This document shows, in pieces, positions 11,772 to 22,720 of a stretch of 64,000 nucleotides of DNA (its first letter is position 1; every line of letters begins with the position of its first letter). The notes below the pieces were generated by a model. The model saw only the letters and a list, made by a program, of their open reading frames with translations, was not told the origin of the DNA and made no database searches. Position numbers and translations under genes: made by a program. The stretch comes from Lathyrus oleraceus (taxonomy: Eukaryota > Streptophyta > Magnoliopsida > Fabales > Fabaceae), in assembly GCF_024323335.1 (NCBI RefSeq), contig NC_066581.1, positions 182,686,330-182,750,329 on the forward strand, in the 5' to 3' direction.

Positions 11772-12034
11772 GTAATGTTCATTGTGTTTAAAAACCCTTC
11801 TCCCATGCCAAAAGGAGAAGTGATGACATTGTTGGCGCATAAATACAATGATATTTTCATTCAATAAATTCATGTTAAATGTTTGTCTTCCGAATTATTT
11901 TCCCTTTTCGCTTTTGCATGAAATTGGTGATCACATAAAACCCTAAAAATAGAATAAAATCAATCTTTTCATCTGCATAATGATTTGCCTTGCTTGAATT
12001 CTAAAATCTCTTTATATTCAAAATCATTATGCAG
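11772..12034 (+). other. Ogre intron between protease and RT, copy A (263 bp)
   Basis: The protease frame ends at a stop formed by the donor itself (AA|GTAATG). The acceptor is TTATGCAG|GTTAATCC. Removing 263 AT-rich bases keeps the frame and continues into the ...NPIEHNDP/SPNFEFP-type N-terminus of RT, which is conserved in B and C. Splicing of an intron at this place is established for Ogre. Its length here is close to that in B (253 bp). Confidence 0.85.
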
Positions 12035-13740
12035 GTTAATCCAACCCATTGAACATAATGATCCAACACCATCTCCCAACTTTGAATTCCCTATTTGAGG
12101 CGGAAGAAGATGATGTTGAAGAGATTCCTGACGAGATTACCCGTCTACTTGAGCACGAAGAGAAGATCATTCATCCGCATCTAGAGAATCTGGAAACAAT
12201 CAACTTAGGGACTGAAGATTGTGTTAGAGAAGTGAAGATTGGGGCACTCCTGGAAGAATCTATAAGGGGTTGATTGAGTTTCTACGAGAATATGTTGACG
12301 TCTTTGCCTGGTCGTATGAAGACATGCCTGGTTTAGATATGGATATCGTGCAACATTTCCTACCTTTGAAGTCTGAGTGTGCGCCTGTGAAGCAGAAGCT
12401 CAGAAGAACTCATCCTGACATGGCAGTGAAGATCAAAGAGGAAGTTCAGAAGCAAATTGATGCGGGGTTTCTGGTGACTTCTACATATCCTCAATGGGTG
12501 GCCAATATTGTGCCTGTGCCTAAGAAAGATGGAAAAGACCGAATGTGTGTGGATTATAGAGACTTGAATAAAGCTAGTCCGAAAGATGATTTCCCTCTAC
12601 CACATATTGATATGTTGGTGGATAATACAGCTAAATTCAAAGTCTTCTCGTTTATGGAGGGATTTTCCGGATATAATCAGATTAAGATGGCACCCGAGGA
12701 TATGGAGAAGACAACATTCATCACATCTTGAGGAACATTCTGTTATCGAGTGATACCCTTCGGTTTGAAGAACTCCGGAGCCACGTATCAATGAGCTATG
12801 ACTACCTTGTTTCATGATATGATGCACAAGGAGATCGAGGTATATGTTGATGACATGATCGCAAAGTCAAGAACGGAAGTTGAGCATGTAGAACATCTAT
12901 TGAAGCTTTTTCAGCGTTTGAGGAAGTATAAGCTTCGTCTGAATCCAAACAAATGTACATTTGGAGTCCGTTCCTGCAAGTTATTGGGCTTTATTGTCAG
13001 CGAAAGAGGTATTGAAGTTGATCCTGCAAAGGTCAAAGCAATACAAGAGATGCCTGCGCCCAAAACTGAGAAGCAAGTCCGAGTTTTCTTGGCCGCTTGA
13101 ATTATATTTCCAGATTTATATCCCACATGACTGCCACATGTGCGCCGATATTCAAGCTCCTCCGGAAAGATCAGTCTCATGATTGGACCGAAGATTGCCA
13201 AAAGGCCTTTGACATTATTAAAGAGTATTTGTCTGAGCCTCCGATTCTGTCTCCACCTGTGGAAGGAAGACCGTTGATTATGTATCTGACAGTTCTTGAA
13301 GAATCAATGGGTTGTGTCCTTGGTCAGCAAGACGAATCGGGGAAGAAAGAGTATGCTATCTACTACCTGAGTAAGAAGTTCACTGATTGTGAGTCTCGAT
13401 ACTCGATGCTTGAGAAAACATGTTGTGCTTTGGCTTGGGCTGCTAAGAGCTTACGCCAATATATGTTGAATCATACGACTTAGTTGATATCCAAAATGGA
13501 TCCAATTAAGTACATCTTTGAGAAGCCTGCTTTAACTGGGAGGATTGCCCGGTGGCAGATGTTGTTGTCTGAGTATGATATTGAGTATCGAGCTCAGAAG
13601 GCTATTAAAGGTAGTGTCTTGGCTGACCACTTGGCACACCAACCGATTGAAGATTATCAGTCAGTTTAATACGACTTCCTAGATGAGGAGATTCTGTATT
13701 TGAAAATGAAAGATTGCGATGAGCCTACGCTCGATGAAGG
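12035..13740 (+). pseudogene. pol of element A: RT and first RNase H, truncated
   Basis: The second exon encodes the RT N-terminal extension (DVFAWSYEDMPGLD), the RT core (FSGYNQIKMAPEDMEKTTF, then the catalytic YVDD in EVYVDDMIAKS), and the first RNase H and connection (YLTVLEESMGCVLGQ, YAIYYLSKKFTD). Lesions: about -2 bases near 12092, about -4 near 12262, TGA at 12729, TGA at 12792, -1 near 13087, TAG at 13482 and TAA at 13667. It stops at 13740 before the archaeal-type RNase H and integrase. In the first RNase H the usual catalytic Asp position is not Asp (YLTVLEES), as in B, so that domain was probably inactive before decay. Confidence 0.88.
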
Positions 13741-13929
13741 CATATTTTTGGTATTTTGGTTAGTAAAATGATAAAATACAAGTATGATATAATCACAAAG
13801 TGCTTGGTGATCTCTCCCCAAACAAACCCAATGAAAGAGGGGTAAGGAGGATGCCAAGATATGATCCAAATTCTTATGCTTATGATGGAAATGCATGAGG
13901 GATCTTAGGGTCAAAATTGGGGTCTTACA
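13741..13929 (-). repeat. Inverted scrap of a C-type Ogre LTR (first 189 bp)
   Basis: Read on the minus strand from 13929, this begins TGTAAGACCCCAATTTTGACC and follows the start of the element C LTR (37898-38086) with scattered differences, down to the CCAAAAATATG motif. It abuts the broken end of element A at 13740 and the untranslated region of E at 13930. It is best read as the remnant of a minus-strand insertion whose rest was deleted together with the 3' part of A. Confidence 0.85.
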
Positions 13930-15299
13930 CCAAGTGTTGTAATGATGATTCAAGCCAACGACAGTTGAATCCTTTGTGATCGTTTTGTCAGCATAATCAT
14001 CATAAATACATATACATATATATATATATATACATCCACAGATTTTCATTATTACATCATTTGCACTATATGATTCATTGTTTCTCTGATCCTCTGCCAT
14101 GGGGGTATCCTCCCCCCCATGCAGATTTGGTGTGTCTGTCCTCTTTTCAATTGTAGAGTGTTAGCCCCTTAAGTAGAAAGAATTTAACATTTCTCATTTC
14201 CCACTAGGTTATTTCCTTGTGGATGATTATTATTTTAGTTCCCCCCCCAGTTGATTATCTGGATAGAACCATTCCCCCTAAGTTATATCCTCATTGGGTT
14301 GAGTCTTTGATTGACTGTTTCTTTCTAGATCCTACCTAGATAAATGTTTTTGGTCCCCTAAGAGTCTATTACCCAGTGACTGGTAATATTCTTCTCAATT
14401 TGTGAGTATTTTGCTTTTGCCCAATACCTGACAAAAGTAACATTTTCCCCAGCAGATTCGTTTTCACGTTTCCCCAGGAAGTCTATCCTTAATATGTTCA
14501 TCCTAACCGATTACAGATATTTTCTTCCCCTGCTTTGAGTCTATCCTTGATATGTTCATCCTAACCGATGACGGGTTTTCTCCTTTTTGTGGTCTTCTGC
14601 CCAGTAACAGGTAGTTGTAATCCCTATTTACTTCCCCTTGCGGAGTCTATCCTTGATATGTTCATCCTAATCGATGATGGGTTTTCTCCTCTTTCTGGTC
14701 TTCTTCCCAGTAACCAGTAGTTTTAAATCATGTTTCCCCTTGCAAAGTCTATCCTTGATATGTTCACTTTAACCGGTGACGGATATTCTCTCTTCGGTTT
14801 TCTATCCACTAACTGATAAATATAATTCTTGTTTCTCCCCTTGAAGTTTATCCTTGATATGTTTACTCTAACTGGTAACAAATATTCTTCCTAATTCCCC
14901 AGGTGGTCTATCCTTGATATGTTCATCTTAACTGATGACATATATTCTTCCCTTTTGAGTCTATCCTTGATATGTTCACTTTGACTAGTGACGAATATTC
15001 TCTCTCGTTGGTCTTCTACCTAATAACCGGTAGTTGTAAATCCTATTTGGCTTTTCCCCGACAGGTCATTCTTACCCAGTAACTGGTAATGAATACACCT
15101 CTTGTTTGCCCTCAGCGAGTCATCCTTGATATGCTTACCCTAACCGGTAACGAATGTCCTCCCTATTAGATTTGTTATTACCTTATCCAGTAATCGATAA
15201 TGGATAATACATTTCTGTTACTCCTATGTTGAAGATCATTTCTTCCCCAGTTGAGTTTGAGTGCGTATTTCCTCAATGAGATTGTTATTTCCTGCTTGG
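13930..15299 (+). other. 3' untranslated region of Ogre E, upstream part, with diverged tandem repeats
   Basis: No gene is seen. The segment resembles the region downstream of integrase in element B (about 30880-32200): pyrimidine-rich, with many CCCC(A)G tracts. From about 14480 to 15230 it is a loose tandem array whose unit combines GTCTATCCTTGATATGTTC, AACCGATGACGG and CCCAGTAACCGGTAG, usually 50-110 bases apart. It ends CTTGG where element B starts and resumes at 37576. Tandem repeats here are typical of Ogre 3' regions. Confidence 0.75.
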
Positions 15300-16813
15300 T
15301 GTAAGACCCTAATTTTGTCCCTAAGATCCCTCATGGCATCATAACATTGCATTTGCATTGCCTCAAGGATCATTAGCATCTTGTTTCCCTTTGCCTTTGG
15401 GTGGGACCTTTTGTGAGTGGTTTGAGATCACCAAGCATGCTTGAATTGTGTATCATTTCTTTACTCATCTTATTTACTAACCAAAAGCACAAAAATATGT
15501 CATTAACCTCTTTTGTTTGTAGCTAGAGCAATCACCAGGCCAAAGCTTCAAGGAGATCCCTCATGCAAAGATATGCTCAAGAGAAGATGAAGCAAGCATG
15601 GTAATGGTTCCCAAAGCTCTCATCCATCAAATATGCCTCCCAAGCATCTAAATTCACCATTTTAATCAAATCAAGTCAAAGGGTTTGAGGTTTGTGCCCC
15701 AAGGAAACCCTAATTCATCTGTGCACCACAATGCCTTGCTCTTGAAGCAACCTCAACCCATGATAAAATACAATCAAGGGAAGTTCTTTAATTCATCATT
15801 TCATGCATATTTGAACTTATTTGAGTATCCTCAATCATCAATTCATCAAGATATGAGTTGTGGACTTGGAAAGTTGATCAATCAATTCATCTCACAATTT
15901 TGAAATGCACTAAGGCCTAACTTTTGATGTGTTAGTCAGATGGAGATGATCCCAAAAGAAAACATGTTCTTAAGGACAATATGAACAACTTTCATGTTCA
16001 TAAAAAATTGATTTGAAGCCTTTAAGGCCATCTCCCATTCCAAGACATTATAGGTCATTTTGACTGAAACCCTAATTTTGGGTCAACTTCCCAAGGACAT
16101 AACTCATTCATTTTTTATTATTTTTAGGTGGGATAAAATGCATTAGAAATCTTAAGATGTCTACTTCAAATGTTATGTTGAACAAAAGTTCAAAATCTCA
16201 AAGGAAATACATGTGATAATGCAAGACATTGTAGGTCCTTTTGGACCAAATGCATTAAAAGGCAAAAAAGTCCAACTTCAAGTGCCCATAACACCTTCAT
16301 CAAAAGTCCAAATGATGAAAAATTTAAGTCCATTTTGATTGACTTGAAAAGATCTACAAATTTGATGTTGGAGGTGTTTTCATTTGAGGCTTGCATTATC
16401 AAAACATAAGGGCTTGAACATTGGCCAAATTTGGAAACCTTGCATTGACATGTTTTGCACATTACACTTTAAACTCAAAATTCACCAATTTACACACTTC
16501 AAATGGGTTTTTGTCCAACATAACAATTGTTCCTTACATCAATACCTTTCTAAACATTATTCACATGATCATGTTTGGATTTGGAAAATGGCATTTTCGA
16601 AGAAGGGAATATTTTGGTGCATTTATGGAAACTTGATTCAAACTTCATGCATAATCCAATTACATCATATCTGCACGTCCAAAACCAATATGCTGATGTT
16701 AAGCTTGCCAAATCAATTAGATTTGGGCCCTCCACGAGCCTGTATAGGTACATGCATGGAGGCCCTCTTCATTCATGCACATGAAATTTTCATGCATTGC
16801 CTTTGCCAATTGC

Positions 16814-16821
16814 TATATATA
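16814..16821 (+). promoter_or_regulatory. TATA box of 5' LTR, element B
   Basis: TATATATA in CCAATTGCTATATATAGAG. A CCAAT-like sequence precedes it by a few bases. The 3' LTR has the same site at 34212. Confidence 0.7.
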
Positions 16822-19778
16822 GAGTTGTTCAGTCTCACTCTTCCTCAACCTAATGGCGCCAGAAATGCTGCACAACTGAAACCATAACCAACACCAAAGA
16901 AGCTATCTCACTTTCTTTCAAATTTTTCAGATCCAAAATTCAACTACATCTGGTTGAATCCTTGGATCTAATGCTTCTAAACCTTCATCTTTCAACTCAT
17001 TGATCTTCTGTTTTGGCAAAGAAAGCAAGGAATCGAGCTCAAGTTTCCAGAAATCAAGCTTACTCTTCAACTGGTATTTTCTTCGAATCGCATCATCCAT
17101 TGACCTATTTGCTTGGATCTTGTGTTGGCTGAAGTCCTCTCAATAGAGGCATCATGATTATGCATTTAATTTTTGAAATCCATTGAGTTCATGATGAACA
17201 CCACAGAACTTCCATATCTGATTTCTCTCAATATAGAGATCTAGAGTGGAATTGAGTGGCACAGGGATGATGTACATCATCCCAGCTTTCTAAAGATGTA
17301 TGGATCGTGCATTTTTGTTGCCTTTTGGATCTCTGCAATTTTGGCCGGAAAATCCAAGCTCACCGGAGAAGAAGGTGGCTCTGGTGGCCGTCCCATTGCC
17401 AGATGCATTGTGGACCCTTGGATTCATTTTCCAGATTTGATTTTGGCCTTTGATTGTTATGACTTATTTTAATGTTGTGTGTTACGCAGTGACCTGGACT
17501 CATGGTGAGCGCGCGCCTCTGTACCATTTGATGTGCCACGTCAATTAATGAAACACATCCAACGATCCCTGATTTTCCATATTATTTCAATTTCTGATTT
17601 TATTTTGTTTATTCCCTTTTATTTCAAAAATCAATCTCTCTCTCATTTTTAATCCAAAAATTATGGGACCAATTGCACTAGTCTCCAAATAAATTATATT
17701 TTCTATTTCTGATTTTTAATATTTTTTATTTCATCATTTGATATTTTTTGTGAATTTTCTCTTTTTTGGTTATTTTGAATTCATTTTAAATTGTTTTTGA
17801 TATTCAAAAAATACAAAAATATTTTCCTAACCTATTTGAATGATGATGGATCTATGACAAATATTCTCATCAATTTTTAAATTGATTTGAGATTTATTTG
17901 AGATTTTAGTTCAATTAGGTTATTTTTATTCATTTTTAATTGATTAAAAATAGTTTATGACTTTTAAAAATGCTGAATTTTTTTGTCAAACTTTGTTTGA
18001 CCTTGTTGAACTTGGGATAAATTACTTGGACCTTTCAAGATTGATTTGAAGTAATTTTGAAGTTTGATCTTTCTTTTATTTTTAATTCATGTTTATTTTT
18101 AATATTAAAAAATGCCAAAAATATTTTGTTAATTTCATGACTTCCAATCTTCATCTCACTTCTGTTTTTGATTGTTTGACTTTGACTTTCAATGTTATTG
18201 GTCAACATATGATGATTGGTATATTGTATTTCATTTAATGCATTGTTATTTTTTTGCCGTTTCTTATTTCCATTATCCATCTTCTTCTTCTTCTTTCTTC
18301 TTTCTTTTTGATCAATGAGTTGAAGGTTGATAAGTTAGCATTGATTAGGGAGACTTAATCTTCCTTGATTCAAATCTAATTCATCTTGATCAATTGATCA
18401 AGTGAATGGATTTGCATTAAGGATAGGTTGTTTTCTAAATCATGCAAAAGGCTTAAACAAATACAAGATCAATTCTCTTTTTTTTTTGGCATGGCAAGTT
18501 GTTGGAACTTGGTTCACTAATCAAGACTTCTAACTTGTGTTGTTGCCTACATTATTATTGACCGGCCTCAGATAGTTGTGACTTCTACATAAGTCCAATT
18601 ACGATTGCCTAACATAGCGCTAGATTTGCCTTATGGCACACTAACTACTAACACTAATTATTAACAACTAACATTTACTTTTTTGCTCTTTACTTTTATG
18701 CAATTTACTATTCTTGCACATTTTATCCATTTGCTTTTTTTCCTTTACTCACTTGAGCACATGTTTATGTTAATGTCATTTGCCTTTTGCTCACTTGAGC
18801 ACATAATTGTGTATATACTATTGTGCTTGTGTTTTTGTTTTGATTGTTGAGAACCAAATGCAAAGAATTGGACTTAGATCTTAGGACTCTCCCTATGCAA
18901 AAATGGAAAGATGGACTTAGTTTCTAGGATATTACCTATGCAAATTGGAGTAAAAGGACCTTAATGATAAAGATGGATTAAAAGGACCAAATCTCTAAAC
19001 TCACTCTTGTCCATCCTTGGTTTATTTCATGGAACTTTTGATGCATGCGCTTTTGTGCTAGGGAATTCTATGAGAGCTCAAGTTGAAGAACCATTGCCAT
19101 GTTCATCCAAGATGAAAGACACATTGAGGATCTCTTAAGAGGCTTGTTTGATGATTGCTTATGTTTTTTGTGATTGCTTATTCCAAAGGATGGGAGCTAC
19201 TTGGATCATCTATATGATCTCAAGAGAGGAACTCCATTGTGGTTTTGTTTCTTTATCCCTCATACTTTTGCTTTGTTTAGGACTTTAGCCATTCTTCTTC
19301 TTCCCACCACTCTAACCCAAGCCAAAACTCTTTGTGCAAATACTTAACATTTGTTTTCAAACATTAGAAACCTAAGCCTTATGCTTTTGATTTTCAAATC
19401 TTCTTTTCATAACACTTATTTTGAATTGAATCTTTAAGTCAATTTTGACCATTTTTGTATATACCTCTAATTGGTAAACATAACCCATTCAAATGTCTTT
19501 TTGTGGTTCCAATGGCCACTTCCTTAATCAAATTTTTCATAACCTTTAGCTATTAGGTTTGAGTTATCCTTGTGGTAGATGTAATACTCACCTATATCCT
19601 TAGTGATGGATAATGAGTCTTCCATGCTTATTATAGGGTTAACCCCTCACTAGCATGTTGAAGCTATCCTCACATGGTGGATTTGTGGTTTGGTTGAGTT
19701 TTCTCCCTTTGATAACAAAAGACCTTAAGGCTTTTGGACCAATCAATTCACCAATTCTTTTTAGATTTTTACCCCGAA

Positions 19779-19818
19779 CTACGAGGTTTTGATCCTATCT
19801 TTTTAAGATGGTACGTAG
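19779..19818 (+). other. Conserved LTR stem-loop, copy B (5' LTR)
   Basis: Outer arms CTACG (19779-19783) and CGTAG (19814-19818); inner stem ATCTT (19797-19801) / AAGAT (19805-19809) with a TTT loop. The 3' LTR copy is at 37176-37215. Confidence 0.6.
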
Positions 19819-20106
19819 GCAATGGGTTTATCCATCCAAACACAAAATGTAAATAAACTTGTATATTTTTCCTCATCTTTTCAATCATGTTTGCACAAAC
19901 AAAATTTTCCACAAAACAAACAACCTTCATAAAAAGTGTGAAAAGGGCTCCCTAGGAGCACCTAGGATGTTTTGGGTGCCTAACACCTTCCCATTACATA
20001 ACCAACCCCCTTACCCAGATCTCTGTTCTCTTTTACTAGTTTTTTGTTAAAACTGTTAGATTTTTGTTCGCTTTCTAACCATTTCTTTGGATAAATAGAA
20101 GTGCGG

Positions 20107-20115
20107 TGGCGACTC
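20107..20115 (+). other. Primer-site-like copy in 5' LTR, element B
   Basis: TGGCGACTC is identical to the first nine bases of the true primer binding site at 20184 and lies 70 bases before the LTR end. The 3' LTR has it at 37505-37513. Confidence 0.6.
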
Positions 20116-20183
20116 GACTTGTATGATTTACCTTGGATTTAGTCAATATCTCTAATGGTAACGAATACCCCGCTACAGAAAAG

Positions 20184-20201
20184 TGGCGACTCTGCTGGGG
20201 A
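20184..20201 (+). other. Primer binding site of element B
   Basis: TGGCGACTCTGCTGGGGA after the six-base spacer GAAAAG, identical to A. The following 900 bases (20202-21099) are the untranslated leader and carry only the stem-loop annotated separately. Confidence 0.88.
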
Positions 20202-20857
20202 GGAAATCATTTGTTGCCTAGTGGGTTTTGTCTACTTTTCATGCTTGTTGTATTGTATTGTTTTGTGACATATTTTTGTGCAATTCGGGACTACTGTATT
20301 GCATGTAATGATTGATTTGCTTGATATCAATTCCTTGTATGCTTGGTGATCTTTGTGAGATGAGTTCTATACCCGGACTCGAGTGCACTTAGGATAGGAG
20401 AATGGCATAGTCTTGTTGACTTGTGTGGAGTTATTCCTTAGCAAGTTGACTTGCAAGCCCATTCACTTGGTGGAGGTCATGTTGGGATCAATAATGTCAC
20501 ACAAGTAGTTGTGGTTAGACATTACTCTTTCCAATATAGACCTTAGAAGCCAAGGACCTTAGTTTACCAAGCTCATCTTATCCTATTCTTAGGATGTAGT
20601 GCGAAAGTCGTTCAAGTGTAAGATTTGATACGATTGTTATGTGATACTACACTCATAAGAGTCTCTCTTGAGAATATTTTTGGAATACGAGTAGTCGTTT
20701 CTCCGATAATATCCGAAAGATGGGATGATGACTATGGGAACCTCTTGTAGAACATGTTTGGCAGGTTTAAACCCTAGTACATTCCCTTTGGGTGGTTCTT
20801 AACCGAGACTCCATGCTCGTGACTCGCAACAAACCCTTGATTCATGGTTGATCCGTT

Positions 20858-20947
20858 CATGTATCCTTAATATCAATGGAACTTGGGTGTTGATAAGGTG
20901 TAAACCATAATCCACCAAAATGGATGATTGATATTAAGGATGATATG
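20858..20947 (+). other. Leader stem-loop, copy B
   Basis: The arms ATCCTTAATATCAAT (20863-20877) and ATTGATATTAAGGAT (20927-20941) pair perfectly around a 49-base loop. After a bulged G, CATGT (20858-20862) pairs with ATATG (20943-20947), with one G-U. Confidence 0.72.
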
Positions 20948-21099
20948 GTCCATCCCATGACCTTTGTTTGGTGTGCTTTGCTTGATCCTTGAGTGTGATT
21001 GTTGCATTCATGCATTCATGCACTCATTTGCATCCATATCATCAATAATAAAGAAATCATTCAAGGAACTTAAGGGGTTTATTTGCAAAATTTTCAGAC

Positions 21100-22530
21100 A
21101 TGGAAAGACAAAGAAGGAATACAAAGAAGTACAGTTTCAGACAAGCAGAGTTGAAAAAGTTAAGGAATCTGACATCCTATGTATTAGATCCTATGTATTC
21201 TTCCTCTTCTGACTACTCAGGTGGACGAGGGGTTGATGAGTGTATTGGTGCAGTTTTATGATCCCTTGAACCGTTGCTTCATGTTTCCGGACTTCCAGCT
21301 TTTGCCTACACTTGAGGAGTATGCCTACCTTGTGGGTATATACGTATTCTAGACCAGTTGTCGTTCAGTGGCTTAGAGAGTATTCCTACTTCTCAAGAGA
21401 TAGTTGACATGTTGCACATAGATGAATCTCTGGTTGGTGCTCATATGACTACCAAAGGTAGAATTCAAGGTCTCCCTTCTGAGTTCCTCATTGCTCAAGC
21501 TACTGTATATGGGAAGGCCATGAGTGAGGATGCCTTTGAAGCCATATTTGTACTTCTCATATATGGGTTAGTGTTATTCCCCAACATCGACAAGTTTGTG
21601 GATGTGAATGCTATTAGGATTTTCTCTACTCTTAATCCCAATCCGACTCTGTTGGGTGATACCTATTTCTCTTTGCATATGAGGAATGCAAAGGGTGGTG
21701 GTGCCATTGTGTGCTGTTTTCCTCTGTTGTATAAGTGCTTTATTTCTCACTTACCGCAGACGGTCGCCTTCAAGGAGAACAAGGGATGTCTACGGTGGTC
21801 CACGAGACTTATGTCTCTCACTAATGATGATATCTCTTGGTACAACCGTGTGTATGATGGTGTGTAGATTATCGATTCTTGTGGCGAATTCTCCAATGTA
21901 CCTCTTCTTGGTACACGTGGTGGGATTAACTACAACCCTGTTTTGGCGCGTCGTCAGCTTGGGTTCCCCCTAAAGGATAAACCTAATAACATTCTGTTAG
22001 AAGGTGTGTTCTTCCAGGAGGGTAAAGATCCCCAAGGCTTGAAGGGCAGAATGGTCCGCGCTTGGCGCAAGATTCATAGGAAAGGATGGAAAGAGTTGGG
22101 TCTTAAGAATTATGTTGCTATGGAGCCGTACACCGCTTGGGTTAGGAAGAGAGCGTCTGAGTATCTCATGCCTTATGAGTATCCAAGACCTACACCTTTG
22201 GTTATGGCTGGACCTTCAACCTTCCCTAACCAAGGAGTAGAGGAGTTGAGAGACGAAGACCGATCACGTGCTTGGATCCGTGAAAGGGAGGAGTTGCTTC
22301 AGCAGATTAAGGAGAAGGATGCTTTGATTGAGTTTCTCGAGCATCAGGTTATTGATGATCCTGATGATGCATGAAATTCTCTACTTCCTCAGTCTTCCAA
22401 GTTTTGGAAGAGGAAGTATGACCGACTCACCAAGGAGAAAGTAGATATGGAGGCAGCCTACGAGAGGGAGGTGAAGAGGCTTCGTGCATCCTATCTTCCT
22501 GTGTCCCGAGCTTTGGATGATTGTTTCTAG
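21100..22530 (+). pseudogene. Ogre ORF1 of element B (DUF7745-like), broken
   Basis: It is the homologue of ORF1 in A and has the same segments: VGAHMTTKG, IYGLVLFPNIDKFVDVNAI, SHLPQTVAFKENKG and FPLKDKPNN, then the coiled-coil-like tail. The start ATG at 21100 gives MERQRR. Lesions: a short deletion near 21190-21210 that removes the segment after VLDP and shifts the frame, about +2 bases near 21345, a TAG at 21865 where A has CAA, and the TGA near 22372 shared with A. After that TGA the frame continues to TAG at 22528. It is non-functional; the function of the family is unknown. Confidence 0.82.
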
Positions 22531-22720
22531 GGATCCATAGGATGATTATTTTCCTTTTCTCATGTATATGGTTGACAATGTTGTACTTCTTTTCCCTGAT
22601 ATTATTTGATGAGATATTTACATATGTGATAAATGTTTAATATTTCCAATATTTGCAAATAAAACTCTAGAGTTCCTTTGAAATAAAAAATAAATCATAT
22701 GCACGAGCATTGCATGCATC

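Larger units (their letters stand above)
922..13740 (+). mobile_element. Element A: Ogre-type Ty3/gypsy retrotransposon, 3'-truncated
   Basis: The order is 5' LTR, primer binding site, long leader, ORF1, gag-pro, intron and pol, which is the Ogre arrangement. It is inserted in pol fragment F. It ends abruptly at 13740, inside the spacer between the two RNase H domains (compare 28099 in element B), against an inverted LTR scrap. The archaeal-type RNase H, integrase, 3' untranslated region and 3' LTR are missing. Its LTR and proteins are closest to element B and more distant from C, so A and B belong to one subfamily. All reading frames carry stops, so it is not autonomous. Confidence 0.92.
15300..20177 (+). 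repeat. 5' LTR of element B (4.88 kb)
   Basis: It runs TGTAAGACCC to CCGCTACA and matches 32697-37575 over its whole length. Landmarks: TATA box 16814, conserved block 18566-18630, stem-loop 19779-19818, GGGTGCCTAACACCTTCCC near 19973, and primer-site-like copy 20107-20115. ORFs of up to 167 codons inside it (16384-16887) appear in the other LTR only because the LTRs are copies. They are broken in LTR A and are not counted as genes. Confidence 0.95.

Noticed and set aside
13666..14100. 144-codon minus-strand ORF
   Set aside because: It crosses three unrelated pieces (end of A, the LTR scrap and the E untranslated region), so it is an accident of the junctions.
16384..16887. 167-codon plus-strand ORF in the 5' LTR of B, with a 145-codon counterpart at 33848-34285
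   Set aside because: Both lie at the same place in paired LTRs, so their similarity is LTR duplication. LTR A has no matching long ORF, no domain is recognisable, and the ORF ends around the TATA box.
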